From contig NZ_CADIKH010000031.1 in NCBI RefSeq assembly GCF_902859855.1, positions 1-64,000 on the forward strand: DNA of 64,000 bases, given 5' to 3'. This document shows positions 55,034-64,000 of the stretch, one piece after another. The DNA comes from Paraburkholderia humisilvae (GTDB lineage Bacteria; Pseudomonadota; Gammaproteobacteria; Burkholderiales; Burkholderiaceae). The number at the start of each line of letters is the position of its first letter. Position 1 is the first letter of the stretch. The notes under the pieces are model-generated. The model was not told the DNA's origin. It saw only the letters and a list, made by a program, of their open reading frames with translations, and did no database searches. Made by a program: the position numbers and the translations under genes.

Positions 55034-55612
55034 ATGGCACGCACTCGCGAATTCGATGAAGAGGAAGCCTTCGAGAAGGCACTGGAAGTTTTTTGGCTCA
55101 AAGGTCTTCGTGGAACCACGATGCTGGATCTGGCGCAGGCCACGGGTGTGCAACGCGGGTCGTTGTACCACGCGTACGGCGACAAGGAAGAGGTGTTCGT
55201 GCAGGCTTTCGGGCGCTATGCGTCGGCCTTTCTTGCCGATGCGGGCAAAGCGCTTGCGAGGCCCGATCTGAGGGAGGCGCTGTCCAGTTTCTTCGACGTG
55301 TCCATTCGCACGATCACAAAAGGGACGCCTCAGCGAGGATGCCTGTCTACCAGGACGGCGTTCGACCTCGATGCCGCGTCGCCACGTGTCGCGCAGGCGC
55401 TGAAAGCAATGCTCGACGAATTGGCGGCCATTGTTCTGGCGGCGCTTGATACCGAGGAACGCAAGTCGCAGCTCAATGTATCTCCGGAAGAGGCAACGAG
55501 TCTGATTGTCGCCACGACACGGGCGCTCGGTGTACTCGAACGCGTATACACCGACAGGAAAACGCTGCGGCGCACGGCTTCGGCCCTGGTCAATGCGCTG
55601 CTGCGCGTGTGA
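55034..55612 (+). CDS. TetR/AcrR-family transcriptional regulator
   Basis: 192 aa. The helix-turn-helix is in TTMLDLAQATGVQRGSLYHA, preceded by FDEEEAFEKALEVFW. The C-terminal half is of the TetR_C_16/YjdC-like type (PQRGCLSTRTAFDLD). Its target is not evident. Confidence 0.9.
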   Translation: MARTREFDEEEAFEKALEVFWLKGLRGTTMLDLAQATGVQRGSLYHAYGDKEEVFVQAFGRYASAFLADAGKALARPDLREALSSFFDVSIRTITKGTPQRGCLSTRTAFDLDAASPRVAQALKAMLDELAAIVLAALDTEERKSQLNVSPEEATSLIVATTRALGVLERVYTDRKTLRRTASALVNALLRV

Positions 55613-55654
55613 GGAAAATGCCCCACCGGCCCGGCGGCCCTGTCCGGGCGGTAG

Positions 55655-55762
55655 GCATGCTGCGGCGCTTCGACCTTACTTCGAGAACGGCTCTCTGACG
55701 CGGTCGCTGCACGTGTACTCGAACCGCTAGGCGATGAGCAACGTCGGAGACTGGTCGCAGCC
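55655..55762 (+). pseudogene. Remnant of a MarR domain fused to the following GNAT gene
   Basis: The GNAT reading frame is open upstream to 55655 and reads LSDAVAARVLEPLGDEQRRR followed by LVAAM, the typical end of a MarR domain in MarR-GNAT fusion proteins. A TAG at 55652-55654 and the TetR gene replace the rest. Confidence 0.55.
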
Positions 55763-56257
55763 ATGTCTGAAGTCGAGCGCTTGCTACGACCATCCCTGGT
55801 GAACTTCGCACTGGAGGATCCGGACAGCGATGACGCGCGGTGCTGCTTCGAACAGTATTTCGGTGAACTTGATGAGCGCTTTGAAGCAGGATTCGACCCG
55901 TCGATCAGCCTGTCGGCAGATGCCGATGAACTCAGGGCGCCGGCGGGCGCGTTGATCGTCGCGAGACTCCATGGACGCGCGATCGGATGCGTCGCGCTGA
56001 AGTTTCATAAGAAGTCACCAGCCGAGCTCAAAAGGATGTGGGTGAGTCCTTCTGCGCGCGGTATGGGTGTAGGCCGCCGGTTGATCGTGGAGGCTGAGAA
56101 GCGTGCTCGGCAGAGCAAAGTGCGCATTATTCACCTGGAAACAAATCGAGCGCTACGCGAGGCGATTTCTCTCTACCGCCAGGCTGGATACGTTGAAGTC
56201 GATGCGTTTAACGCAGAACCCTATGCCGATCACTGGTTCGAAAAGCGACTGGTCTGA
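55763..56257 (+). CDS. GNAT-family N-acetyltransferase
   Basis: 164 aa. The acetyl-CoA motif is RGMGVGRRLIVEAEKRA and LYRQAGYVEVDAFN is the later core. The segment EQYFGELDERFEAGFDPS is typical of the GNAT half of MarR-GNAT proteins. It appears to be the surviving half of such a fusion and may still be active from ATG 55763. Confidence 0.82.
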   Translation: MSEVERLLRPSLVNFALEDPDSDDARCCFEQYFGELDERFEAGFDPSISLSADADELRAPAGALIVARLHGRAIGCVALKFHKKSPAELKRMWVSPSARGMGVGRRLIVEAEKRARQSKVRIIHLETNRALREAISLYRQAGYVEVDAFNAEPYADHWFEKRLV

Positions 56258-56292
56258 CAGTCCGCGAGTTTGTTCCTTGCGGACTCGTCGCC

Positions 56293-56619
56293 GTGTCGTT
56301 TCGCTTCATTGCAACGCTCCCGCCGCTGACGAAGCTTCGAGTGCAACCCCAGATGGTCGGCCTCACGCCGGAAACCATGCGTAAAATCCGCGCGGGCGAC
56401 CCGACCGGCGATGCCAAACGTGACGCATTGGTGCGCTTCGTGCGCACGCTGATCAAAACAAGCGGCACCATCGACGCAGCAGAGGTCAACCGCGTGCGAA
56501 ATGCAGGCTACACAGAACGACAGATCCTTGAGATCGCGCTGGCGATCGCCGTCATCACGTTCACCAACCTGGCTAACCGTATCAATGACACAGTGATTGA
56601 TTTTCCTGCCGTCGAATGA
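56293..56619 (+). pseudogene. C-terminal fragment of a carboxymuconolactone decarboxylase-family gene
   Basis: From about 56350 the frame reads VGLTPETMRKIRAGDPTGD and then GYTERQILEIALAIAVITF and ANRINDTVIDFP, the C-terminal half of an AhpD-like protein. The N-terminal half with the CxxC redox motif is absent and the first 19 codons do not fit the family. It may be expressed as a 108 aa protein but is probably not functional. Confidence 0.55.
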
Positions 56620-57150
56620 CTGGGGTCGATGATTCAGGAGGAGACGATACCAAGCCGGAAATTTACGCTGCGGAATTGAGCGCGCGGCAACCGCAACCCA
56701 TCCATTCGACTCCTGGCTGTTTTCCGCAAAGACAGGATTTCCAGCCGCGACTTTTAGCAGGAAGTCCACAACGGCAATGTGATGGAGAGCAGGCGTCGAA
56801 CGACCCTAAGCGACAAGCGCCTGCGTGCCTTCCAGAAGCGGTCATCCTGCCCATACCGGGTCAATGTCCTGAGCGTCAACACGGGGAATAGTCGTGGTCC
56901 GTGCTCCACGTGACGAGTGCGATGGTGCGCCACGCGCGTCAGCGCCGGCCACGCTCAACAACGCTCAGCGAAATCCTGCACGTCTGTTCGCATTGAGACG
57001 CGAAACGCCGGACCTTGCTCTTTACAATCCATTCCCGCGTTATCACCCAATTTCAAATCGCGGCATATAAAACGATCAGGCAAAACGATAAAGCGGACGC
57101 AACGAAGGCAACGAAAACATCACGGCAAGCTTATCCCCTAAGGAGGCATC
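56620..57150. other. Intergenic region before the GDSL gene
   Basis: About 530 bases. Short open frames exist on both strands but none matches a family or has a good ribosome site. CTAAGGAGG at its end is the site for the next gene. Confidence 0.45.
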
Positions 57151-58554
57151 ATGCTGCACTCGATCGCGAAACATCGACGCAAATCCCTATTGCGTCAAGG
57201 CAGGAGCTGGTTGATACCGGCCGTATTGATCAGCGGCTTACTGAGCGCATGCGGTGGAGGCTCTGATCCACAGTCGGGGTCCGCCAGTGCACTGGCCCAG
57301 CAGTCGCCCCAATCAACCGCAGCGGCCCCGGCAACCCGGTGGGCAACCACGTGGGAAGCCGCGATGCTGCAGAACGGCTTGCAGAATTTCGATTCCGACA
57401 CGACTCGCACGCGCATCCATACGAGCGCGGGCGGCACCGGTGTGCGAATCCGGCTGTCGAATATCTTCGGTACGCAGATGATGGTTGTCGATTCGGCAAA
57501 CGTTGCGTTGCCCAATACGAGCAACGCGAATGATCCCACTGCTATCGATACGACAAGCCTTCATCAGGTGACGTTCAATAATGGAGAGACGTTTGCCGAA
57601 GTTCCGCCAGGGGAAGAGCTGCTAAGCGACCCGGTCCCGATGAATGTGCCGAAGCTGTCCGACCTGATGGTGACGATGCACTTCAACGGATTGGCGCAGT
57701 ACGCCGATGGCCATTCCGATAGCGTGACGCCACTGGCAGGTCTGTATGTGGTGAGAGGCCAGAATGTGGCGACGAGCGCGTCATTCTCGAACCTTTCGTT
57801 TGAAACGTTCAACGGGACATTCAGCCTGAGTGAAGTCGAGGTGCAGGTGCCCGCACAAACGCGGGTCGTTATCGCCATGAGCGAGTCGATTACGGATGGG
57901 CGAGGCGCGGTCGGCATCGAGCATCCGTGGCCGGCTGTGATGGCGAGCCTCGCGAATGCGGGCAGCGATACGGTCGCCGTCGGCAATGCGGGCATAGGCG
58001 GCAATTCGCTATTCAATTCGACCGCGGCCGGCCCCGGGTGCTGCGGTGTCGATCTGCTGGACCGATTTCAGCGGGATGTACTGTCACGCAACCCGACCGA
58101 CATTGTGATTCTCGCGGGCGACAACGACCTGGGCGGCCACTCGGCGGATGACATCATCGCGCGCTACCAGATTCTGATCGAACAGGCGCATGCGCAGCAC
58201 ATCAAGGTGTATGGTGGTGTGAACACACCGATCGGCGACATTGTCGGAACCAACGGTCAACCGGTTTCAACAGGCTTCTATACGCCGGCCAACGAGGCCG
58301 AACGTCAGCAGTTGAATGCATGGATACAGGCGGCCGGCCACTACGATGGCGTGATCGATTTCTCGGCCGTGGTCGGGAATCCGTCAATCACACCGTTGGG
58401 CATTGCGACTGCCTGCTACGATCCCGAAAGCCCCATTCACATGAACAACCAGGGCTATGCAGCAATGGGGACGGTGGCCTATGACGTGATATTCGGCAAA
58501 ACCGTGCAACCGGCCGCGCCCTGCAATTCACTGCCGTTTCCGCCAGCGATCTGA
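57151..58554 (+). CDS. SGNH/GDSL-family lipoprotein hydrolase
   Basis: 467 aa. The lipobox LLSACGGG places the cysteine near residue 34, so it is probably an outer-membrane or periplasmic lipoprotein. RWATTWEAAM opens the domain. Block I is MSESITDGRG, where the family has GDSITDG: the catalytic Ser is kept but Gly and Asp are changed. GNAGIGGN is block II, GDNDLGG block III (usually GxND), and PIHMNNQGYAAMG block V with the catalytic His. AAGGAGG precedes the ATG. Confidence 0.87.
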   Translation: MLHSIAKHRRKSLLRQGRSWLIPAVLISGLLSACGGGSDPQSGSASALAQQSPQSTAAAPATRWATTWEAAMLQNGLQNFDSDTTRTRIHTSAGGTGVRIRLSNIFGTQMMVVDSANVALPNTSNANDPTAIDTTSLHQVTFNNGETFAEVPPGEELLSDPVPMNVPKLSDLMVTMHFNGLAQYADGHSDSVTPLAGLYVVRGQNVATSASFSNLSFETFNGTFSLSEVEVQVPAQTRVVIAMSESITDGRGAVGIEHPWPAVMASLANAGSDTVAVGNAGIGGNSLFNSTAAGPGCCGVDLLDRFQRDVLSRNPTDIVILAGDNDLGGHSADDIIARYQILIEQAHAQHIKVYGGVNTPIGDIVGTNGQPVSTGFYTPANEAERQQLNAWIQAAGHYDGVIDFSAVVGNPSITPLGIATACYDPESPIHMNNQGYAAMGTVAYDVIFGKTVQPAAPCNSLPFPPAI

Positions 58555-58719
58555 ACCAGGAACGGGGCGGCCGTTCGGTGCGAAGCAACACGGCGAACGA
58601 CTGCGGCCGGCGGCCGGGTCCGTGCTGATCATGCAATCCGCGCCGCAGTCGGAGGAGTCACTGGTCGACCCCGTCCCATACCATGGACCGGACGGCATCG
58701 CTTCAGTACTGCATAACGT

Positions 58720-60231
58720 TTAGTTCTTTGGAAGCGTGAAATGAAAAACGGTGCCGACTTGCGCTCGGGTGAACCAGAGGCGCCCCCCATGAGCGTCAAT
58801 AATCGACCGGCAGATAGCCAGCCCCATACCCAGGCCCTCAGGCTTGGTGGTAAAGAATGGTTCGAACAGACGTTCACCAGCGGCCGCGGAGATGCCACGT
58901 CCGCGGTCTTCGATTTCGACGGCCGCACGGTGGGGGTCGCAAGATTTTGACCGAAGCGTTAGCACACGCTCCGTTTCGACTCCGTCCATCGCCTGAATTC
59001 CATTCATGACCAGATTGATGACGACCTGCTGCAACTGAACGCGATCGCCGAGTACGGCACCCAGCCCTTGCTCGAGTTCCAGTTGCAACGACACGCCCTT
59101 GCGTACCAGTTCGCCTCGAATCAGGGTAAGCGCATCTTCGAGCACCGGGTTGAGTTCAAACGCGATGCTTTCAGTCGTGTGTTTTTTCGACAGCGCGCGA
59201 ACCCGGTGGACGATTTCAGTGGCACGACGTGTACTGGCGATCATCTGTTCCAGACCAAAGCGCGCTTCCGCGATGTTCGGCTGTTGTCGCGTGAGCCAGC
59301 GAAGAGAAGCCTCTCCCAACGTGACGATGGCCGAAAGCGGTTGAAGGATTTCGTGAGCAATGGAAGACGCCAGTTCTCCAAGCGACGTCACGCGTGTCAC
59401 GTGCGCAAGTTCCGCTTGTGCTTCCTGCAACGCAGCCTCCGCTGCCCTGGCCTCGGTAACGTCGATGACCGCACACATGCTGGTTCCCGGCTCCGCGCCG
59501 CCGCTGGGGGGATGACTGACGCGACGCACAACCCGGATCGTTCCGTCGGGCATCACAAGGCGGACGTCGTAGTCCGAATCGGGCTCGCCTCGGCGAACGC
59601 GTTCGACCGAGCGCACGGAGAGCCAGCGGTCGTCCGGATGCAACCGCTGCCAGATCAGCTCCACGGGCGGTTGCTCGCCAGGCTCGAAGCCGAATATGCG
59701 GGCGCCTTCATCCGACCAGAAAACTTCGCCCGTCGAAAAGTTCAGCCCCATGCTTCCGCATCGGGTCATCTGCTGCGTCTCATCGAGGATTTGCTTGATG
59801 TGGGAAAGATCGAATTCGGCACGCTTGCGGTTTTCGATATCGGTGTTCGTTCCGCACCATCCGATGATCTGCTGATGCCCGTCCCGCAGCGGTTCACAGC
59901 GCAACAGAAACCAGCGGTATGCGCCGTCCGCCCGTCGCAGACGCGCCTCCGCCTCGCCGGGTTGCTCCGACTTCAGGATTGTCTGCCACTTAAGCACAAG
60001 TTGCGGGCGATCTTCCGGGTGGATCGCGTCGGTCCACTTCCATCCACGCGTCTCGTCGAGCGATAGGCCCGTATGTTCGATCCAGCGGCGATTGACGAAA
60101 TTGATCGACCCATCCGCGCAGGCCCGCCAGACCAAGGCGGGAATGGCATCCAGCAGAGCACGGATGTCGCCAGCCTCCACATCGCCCGCGGGTTGTGCGT
60201 TTCGCGCGGATGTGCTGGGCGGCTCAGGCAT
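58720..60231 (-). CDS. PAS-domain sensor histidine kinase
   Basis: 503 aa, with no membrane segment. Two PAS/PAC domains (residues about 25-140 and 160-270) are followed by a histidine kinase. The phosphorylated His is in SIAHEILQPLSAI near residue 293, and the N-box region QVVINLVMNGIQAMDG and GMGLAICRSI form the ATP lid. No response regulator is adjacent, so its partner is elsewhere. Confidence 0.9.
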   Translation of the reverse strand: MPEPPSTSARNAQPAGDVEAGDIRALLDAIPALVWRACADGSINFVNRRWIEHTGLSLDETRGWKWTDAIHPEDRPQLVLKWQTILKSEQPGEAEARLRRADGAYRWFLLRCEPLRDGHQQIIGWCGTNTDIENRKRAEFDLSHIKQILDETQQMTRCGSMGLNFSTGEVFWSDEGARIFGFEPGEQPPVELIWQRLHPDDRWLSVRSVERVRRGEPDSDYDVRLVMPDGTIRVVRRVSHPPSGGAEPGTSMCAVIDVTEARAAEAALQEAQAELAHVTRVTSLGELASSIAHEILQPLSAIVTLGEASLRWLTRQQPNIAEARFGLEQMIASTRRATEIVHRVRALSKKHTTESIAFELNPVLEDALTLIRGELVRKGVSLQLELEQGLGAVLGDRVQLQQVVINLVMNGIQAMDGVETERVLTLRSKSCDPHRAAVEIEDRGRGISAAAGERLFEPFFTTKPEGLGMGLAICRSIIDAHGGRLWFTRAQVGTVFHFTLPKN

Positions 60232-60478
60232 ATCGTCCGATCTTAGTGAACAATGCGCAGTGCGGGAATTGAGTTTATACGTTAAGCATAGCAAACACGT
60301 TGAGAAAGGGCGACTCCTGCGGAAGACAGATCGTCAGCAATTGACGCATGTGCTCATCGACTCCCGGACACTGGGGCAGGGATCCGTCGCATATAATCGC
60401 TTTGCACTCGAACACGGCGTTTGCGCGCGAGGTCAGGGCGGCGCGGCCGTAGAAGAAAACATATTCGGGAAAGCGGGG

Positions 60479-62302
60479 ATGGATATGCAAAATAATCAAC
60501 AGGCGACACTGCACGCTGCTCCAGGTCGAGATCTCTTCGCGCCGCGGCTCTTCATCGGCATTCTCCAGGGATTTGTCCTGTATCTGCTCATGAACGCCGC
60601 GCGTAATGGCGGCGGCATCGCAACTATCCCGCTTCTATTCTTTCCGTTGCTTCTTGTTACCTTACTCATCCCGTCAGCGCTTATCGTCGGCCTGCAGCGA
60701 ATGAGGGGGCCTCGGCTCGCGCTGTGGGCCGTCGTGCTCGCCGCAGTGGTGGCAATGCTTGGCTGTCACGATGCGTGGCGATCGGCAGGCGCTGAAATGG
60801 TCGGTATGCAAGCATTCGGCCGCAACGGGGTCTCGCTGCCGTCAGTGGCCGTGACCTTCTACAGCGGCGTGAGTGTCTTTATCGCGTATTGCCTCATTCT
60901 CGCCGGCGAGGCCGCAAGGTCGTGGTTTGCCCCGTACGAGTCGTACTTCGAATTCAGCTGGAAACTCGGGCTTCAGGTGTGCCTGTCCGGGTTGTTCGTA
61001 TGCGCGCTCTTTCTTGTGCTCTGGCTGGGAGCAGCGCTCTTCCTGTTGCTGAAGTTGCATTTCCTCGAGCAACTCCTGCGCGAATCGTGGTTCAACATTC
61101 CCGTGAGCGCGATGGCGTTCGCGTCAGCGTTGCACATCACCGACGTGAGGCCGGACATTATCCGGGGCTCGCGCACGCTGGTGCTGTCGCTGCTTTCGTG
61201 GCTGCTGCTGGTCCTCGTGGTGATCGTTGGCGGATTCCTCGCATCCCTGCCGTTCACGGGACTCGGGTTGCTATGGGCCACGCGATCGGCCACATGGATC
61301 CTGCTCGGCGTCGCGGCGTTAAAAATAGTCCTGCTGAACGCTGTCTTCAAGGGCGGACCAGGGTCCGATCCCGCACCGCGAGTGCTGCGCGTCTGCATGA
61401 GAATTTCATGTCTGATGCTGCCCGTGCTGGTGATACTGGCGACTTACGCGCTCGCGCTGCGTATTGAGCAGTATGGGTTCACACCGCACCGCATTTTGGC
61501 CTGCGCGGGAACGTTCGTGGCTTACTTCTATGCGATCGGCTATGCGTGGGCGGCGCTTGCTCGCACCGACACGCTCGCGAAGATCGCGCCCGTGAACGTG
61601 ATCACCGCGTGGGTATCCGTCGCCGTCCTCGTTGCGGTATTCACGCCGTTGGCCGACCCGGCACGTCTGTCCGTGGACAGCCAGGTAGACCGTCTCCTCG
61701 CGGGTAAGGTTGCGCCCGAGAAATTCGATTACAACTTCTTGCGATACCGATCCGCGAGATACGGACTGCAGGCGCTCGCACGCCTGCAGGGGGAGACGCA
61801 GGCACCGAATGCCGCGACCGTCCGCGAATTGAGCGCACAGGCTGCGCGGCAGTCCAGCCCGGGCCTGTTGGGCGCAGCCCGTCCGGATGCCGCGACGCTC
61901 ACCCTGAACATCGTGTCGCGCACGCCCGGGCAGCCGGTTCCGGCGTCCTTTCTGTCGAAGGACTGGAAGCGCGCCGCGCAAAAGTGGATGCTTCCAGGCT
62001 GCCTGAACTTTGGCTCGGTGACGTGTGACGCTTACCTCGTCGACCTGACCGGCGATCACAAGTCTAATGTTGTGCTCTTCCCGAACGGCGGAAATATTGG
62101 ATTCGTGTTTGACCAGCCCAGCGATGGAGACTGGCAACTGGTCGGCACGTTTTCGATCGCACCGGACTGCGCTGCGATTCGCGATGCGTTGGCGAAGGGG
62201 ACTTTTCAGCTCGTTGAACCGCGGCTTCGAGACATTCAGGTCAATGGTGAACGCGTCGAAGTCGAGGCGACGCCGGCGCACGGCGAAGCGTGCTCGAAAT
62301 AG
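60479..62302 (+). CDS. DUF4153 multi-pass membrane protein
   Basis: About 607 aa with some eleven membrane segments in the first 400 residues, then a soluble C-terminal domain. The link DPARLSVDSQVDRLLAGK and KFDYNFLRYRSARYGLQAL is typical of DUF4153 proteins. The function is unknown. The start was set at 60479; the longer open frame lies over the divergent kinase. Confidence 0.78.
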   Translation: MDMQNNQQATLHAAPGRDLFAPRLFIGILQGFVLYLLMNAARNGGGIATIPLLFFPLLLVTLLIPSALIVGLQRMRGPRLALWAVVLAAVVAMLGCHDAWRSAGAEMVGMQAFGRNGVSLPSVAVTFYSGVSVFIAYCLILAGEAARSWFAPYESYFEFSWKLGLQVCLSGLFVCALFLVLWLGAALFLLLKLHFLEQLLRESWFNIPVSAMAFASALHITDVRPDIIRGSRTLVLSLLSWLLLVLVVIVGGFLASLPFTGLGLLWATRSATWILLGVAALKIVLLNAVFKGGPGSDPAPRVLRVCMRISCLMLPVLVILATYALALRIEQYGFTPHRILACAGTFVAYFYAIGYAWAALARTDTLAKIAPVNVITAWVSVAVLVAVFTPLADPARLSVDSQVDRLLAGKVAPEKFDYNFLRYRSARYGLQALARLQGETQAPNAATVRELSAQAARQSSPGLLGAARPDAATLTLNIVSRTPGQPVPASFLSKDWKRAAQKWMLPGCLNFGSVTCDAYLVDLTGDHKSNVVLFPNGGNIGFVFDQPSDGDWQLVGTFSIAPDCAAIRDALAKGTFQLVEPRLRDIQVNGERVEVEATPAHGEACSK

Positions 62303-62336
62303 CGGCGACTGGCGTAACAGAGGCCAAAGGTAAAAC

Positions 62337-62768
62337 ATGAGACGACTGTTACTCGCTGCGCTCGCAGCCACCTGTTTCGTGACTTGCGTTCGGGCGCAAA
62401 GCAACGCGTCCGGCCCGTTTGTCACGCCGTCGGGCGAACTGCTATTCGCGCGCGTCGACGGCGATTTCGTCGGGATGCTCGACAAGCAGATCTTCGATCG
62501 CTTCGGCGCGAACACGCTCACGCATTTCGATGACGTCGGCAATGCAAATCACACCATCACGCGCATGCTTGTACAGTCCGATTCCGGACCGGTGCTGTAC
62601 GACTTTCGCCAGCACCCGCCACTCGTGCAGCGCTTGAGTAAGGGGATGACGGTCAAGCGCGTGTTCTGGCAAGACGATGAAGTCGTGATGCAAGGCTCGC
62701 AGGGCTGGTTCCGATTCAAAAGTGGCATGTTGACGAAGTTGCAGTCGTCCACCACGACTTACCATTGA
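62337..62768 (+). CDS. Hypothetical exported protein
   Basis: 143 aa with a signal peptide (MRRLLLAALAATCFVTCVRA). The mature part is a beta-rich domain with WFRFKSGMLTKL at the end. I do not recognise a family. It lies 34 bases after the DUF4153 gene and is probably in its operon. Confidence 0.7.
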   Translation: MRRLLLAALAATCFVTCVRAQSNASGPFVTPSGELLFARVDGDFVGMLDKQIFDRFGANTLTHFDDVGNANHTITRMLVQSDSGPVLYDFRQHPPLVQRLSKGMTVKRVFWQDDEVVMQGSQGWFRFKSGMLTKLQSSTTTYH

Positions 62769-62800
62769 ATGCGCGTCGAGCACGCCGTTGCCTTTCTCCG

Positions 62801-62899
62801 ATGAGCGGTCATTCGACATCCGACGGTGAATTGCCGACAATCGCGCAACGGGTGATGCGCGACCTGAACAGGTTGAAACAACTGCTCGAAGCAGGGTAA
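62801..62899 (+). CDS. Possible small ORF
   Basis: 32 codons from ATG 62801, reading MSGHSTSDGELPTIAQRVMR and on to TAA 62899. No clear ribosome site. It is reported only because nothing else occupies this gap. Confidence 0.2.
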   Translation: MSGHSTSDGELPTIAQRVMRDLNRLKQLLEAG

Positions 62900-63032
62900 T
62901 CGTGACGATACGTCGTCGGTCGCGTGTCTATTCGCGCATTCGTGAAATGCAAATCACCTTAACGGTGCTTTCCAAATGGCAATAGATTGCTTCGCGCCCC
63001 CGTACCGGCTGCGTAATATCGGCGCTTTCATC

Positions 63033-64000
63033 ATGTACGCTCCGGTGCAAGGTCCGATGGCTTATTATCTCGACGACGCGCAGCGCCAGACGCTCGCGCG
63101 ACGCGCAAGGTCGTGGCTGTGGCGCAGCGAAGGCCCAACGTGGTTGCTGATTGCCGCGGTCTATACAAGCTGGTTCGGGCTTGCGCTGCACGCAAGGCAA
63201 CTTGGCTTGCCGCTGACCACCGTGCTGTTGACCGTCGCGACCACGTGGTACACGTCTTTGCAGCACGAACTCGTGCATGGCCATCCGACGCGCTCGCCGG
63301 CCGTCAACGCGCTGTTCGGCATCGCGCCGCTGTCAGTCTGGTTTCCGTACGCGCTATATCGCGCCGAGCATCTGCGTCATCACGACGACGAGCGGCTGAC
63401 GTCGGCCGACGATCCCGAGAGCTACTTCCTATCGTGGCGCCGATGGCGTGCCACGTCCGCGCCGATGCACGCGCTGCTGACGTTTCGCAACACGTTTGTC
63501 GGACGGGTCGCGATCGGGCCCGCGTTCACCATCGCCGCGGTGCTGACGCAAGCGTGTCGCAAGGTGGCGGCCGGCGATCTGCGCGAGGCGGGGATGTGGG
63601 TCGCGCATCTCGGGTTACTTGCACTGCTGCTTGTCTGGCTCGAACGCGAGTGCGGCATTGGCCCATTGCGGTTTCTGGCTGGCGTCGCGTATCCGGCGCT
63701 GTCGCTCGGCGCGGTGCGCTCGTTCCGGGAGCACCGGCCCGCGGCGCAGGTGGCCGAGCGTAGCGTGATCAATGAATCGGGGTGGTTCTGGCGGCTGTTA
63801 TTCCTGAACAACAACTATCACCTTGTGCATCACGATTTGCCGGGCGTGCCGTGGTTTGCGCTGCGGCGCGTCTATCTCGAACGGCGCGCCCGCTATTGCG
63901 AGCGCAGCGGTCATTTCGTGGTCGCTGGCTATCGGCGCTGGTTCGCGGAATTCGCTTTCCGCTGTGCCGAGCCGGTGCGGCATCCGCTCGACGCGGTGAT
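63033..64000 (+). CDS. Fatty acid desaturase family, cut by the window edge
   Basis: The frame from ATG 63033 (or 63057) is open to the last base, about 322 codons. The three histidine boxes are HELVHGH, HLRHHDDE and HLVHHDLP, and the pattern of membrane segments fits the family. The C-terminus is outside the window. It is a different subgroup from the desaturase-like protein at 19862. Confidence 0.87.
   Translation, partial: MYAPVQGPMAYYLDDAQRQTLARRARSWLWRSEGPTWLLIAAVYTSWFGLALHARQLGLPLTTVLLTVATTWYTSLQHELVHGHPTRSPAVNALFGIAPLSVWFPYALYRAEHLRHHDDERLTSADDPESYFLSWRRWRATSAPMHALLTFRNTFVGRVAIGPAFTIAAVLTQACRKVAAGDLREAGMWVAHLGLLALLLVWLERECGIGPLRFLAGVAYPALSLGAVRSFREHRPAAQVAERSVINESGWFWRLLFLNNNYHLVHHDLPGVPWFALRRVYLERRARYCERSGHFVVAGYRRWFAEFAFRCAEPVRHPLDAV

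Noticed and set aside
56230..56769. 179-codon minus-strand frame over the CMD fragment
   Set aside because: No recognised similarity and overlaps a frame with clear CMD-family similarity.

Overview
The window looks like a chromosomal or megaplasmid segment of a GC-rich betaproteobacterium of the Burkholderiaceae, most likely Paraburkholderia or a close relative. The evidence is a Burkholderia-type trimeric porin, a DUF4148 protein, a dense set of LysR, MFS and dehydrogenase genes, and many short genes with overlapping start and stop codons. No rRNA, tRNA, CRISPR array, complete insertion sequence or phage gene was recognised.

Positions 1-13161 form a molybdenum locus. It holds a two-subunit xanthine-oxidase-type molybdoenzyme (IorB/IorA-like), an unrecognised gene, a DUF2325 gene, a ModE-type regulator that is only a DNA-binding domain, a porin, a small sulfite-oxidase-fold protein, a lipoprotein, a duplicated Mop molybdate-binding protein, a periplasmic molybdate/tungstate-type binding protein, and a fused permease-ATPase. 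Three sites share the pattern CG-N2-ATAT-N8-ATAT-N2-CG and a fourth is degenerate. They lie upstream of four of these units and are good candidates for ModE boxes.

Positions 13162-25324 are the most interesting part. An AT-rich leader with two strong hairpins precedes twelve same-strand genes. Ten of the eleven junctions overlap, or nearly so, at start and stop codons, several as TTGA, GTGA or ATGA. The genes encode a Gfo/Idh/MocA dehydrogenase, two DegT-type PLP aminotransferases, two NUDIX hydrolases, an FAD monooxygenase, two HAD phosphatases, a membrane desaturase-like oxidase, an MTA-phosphorylase-like enzyme, a cytoplasmic protein with a periplasmic-binding-protein fold, and an MFS exporter. 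There is no PKS, NRPS or glycosyltransferase. I read it as an uncharacterised small-molecule pathway, probably making an amino-sugar, aminocyclitol or nucleoside-derived product that is exported.

Positions 25364-40582 hold ordinary accessory metabolism: an EmrB/QacA-type exporter, a disulfide-reductase-family flavoprotein, an ABC exporter, a cobalt-type nitrile hydratase operon (alpha with a histidine-rich N-terminus, beta, accessory protein), a MORN-like protein, a GntP permease with tartronate semialdehyde reductase, a quinone oxidoreductase with a small CMD-family protein, and an aldehyde dehydrogenase divergent from a LysR regulator.

Positions 40945-48370 hold a MAPEG protein, an SDR, an SMP-30 lactonase-like gene, an NTF2-like gene, and a LysR-linked three-gene operon (LeuC-like, LeuD-like, PEP-mutase/isocitrate-lyase-family lyase) that probably hydrates and cleaves a branched C4-C6 dicarboxylate. 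Positions 48908-56619 mix working genes for sulfur amino acid metabolism (homocysteine methyltransferase, MFS, cystathionine synthase/lyase, XRE-cupin regulator) with several broken genes. The right end carries a GDSL lipoprotein, an orphan PAS histidine kinase, a DUF4153 membrane protein with a small exported partner, and a desaturase cut by the window edge.
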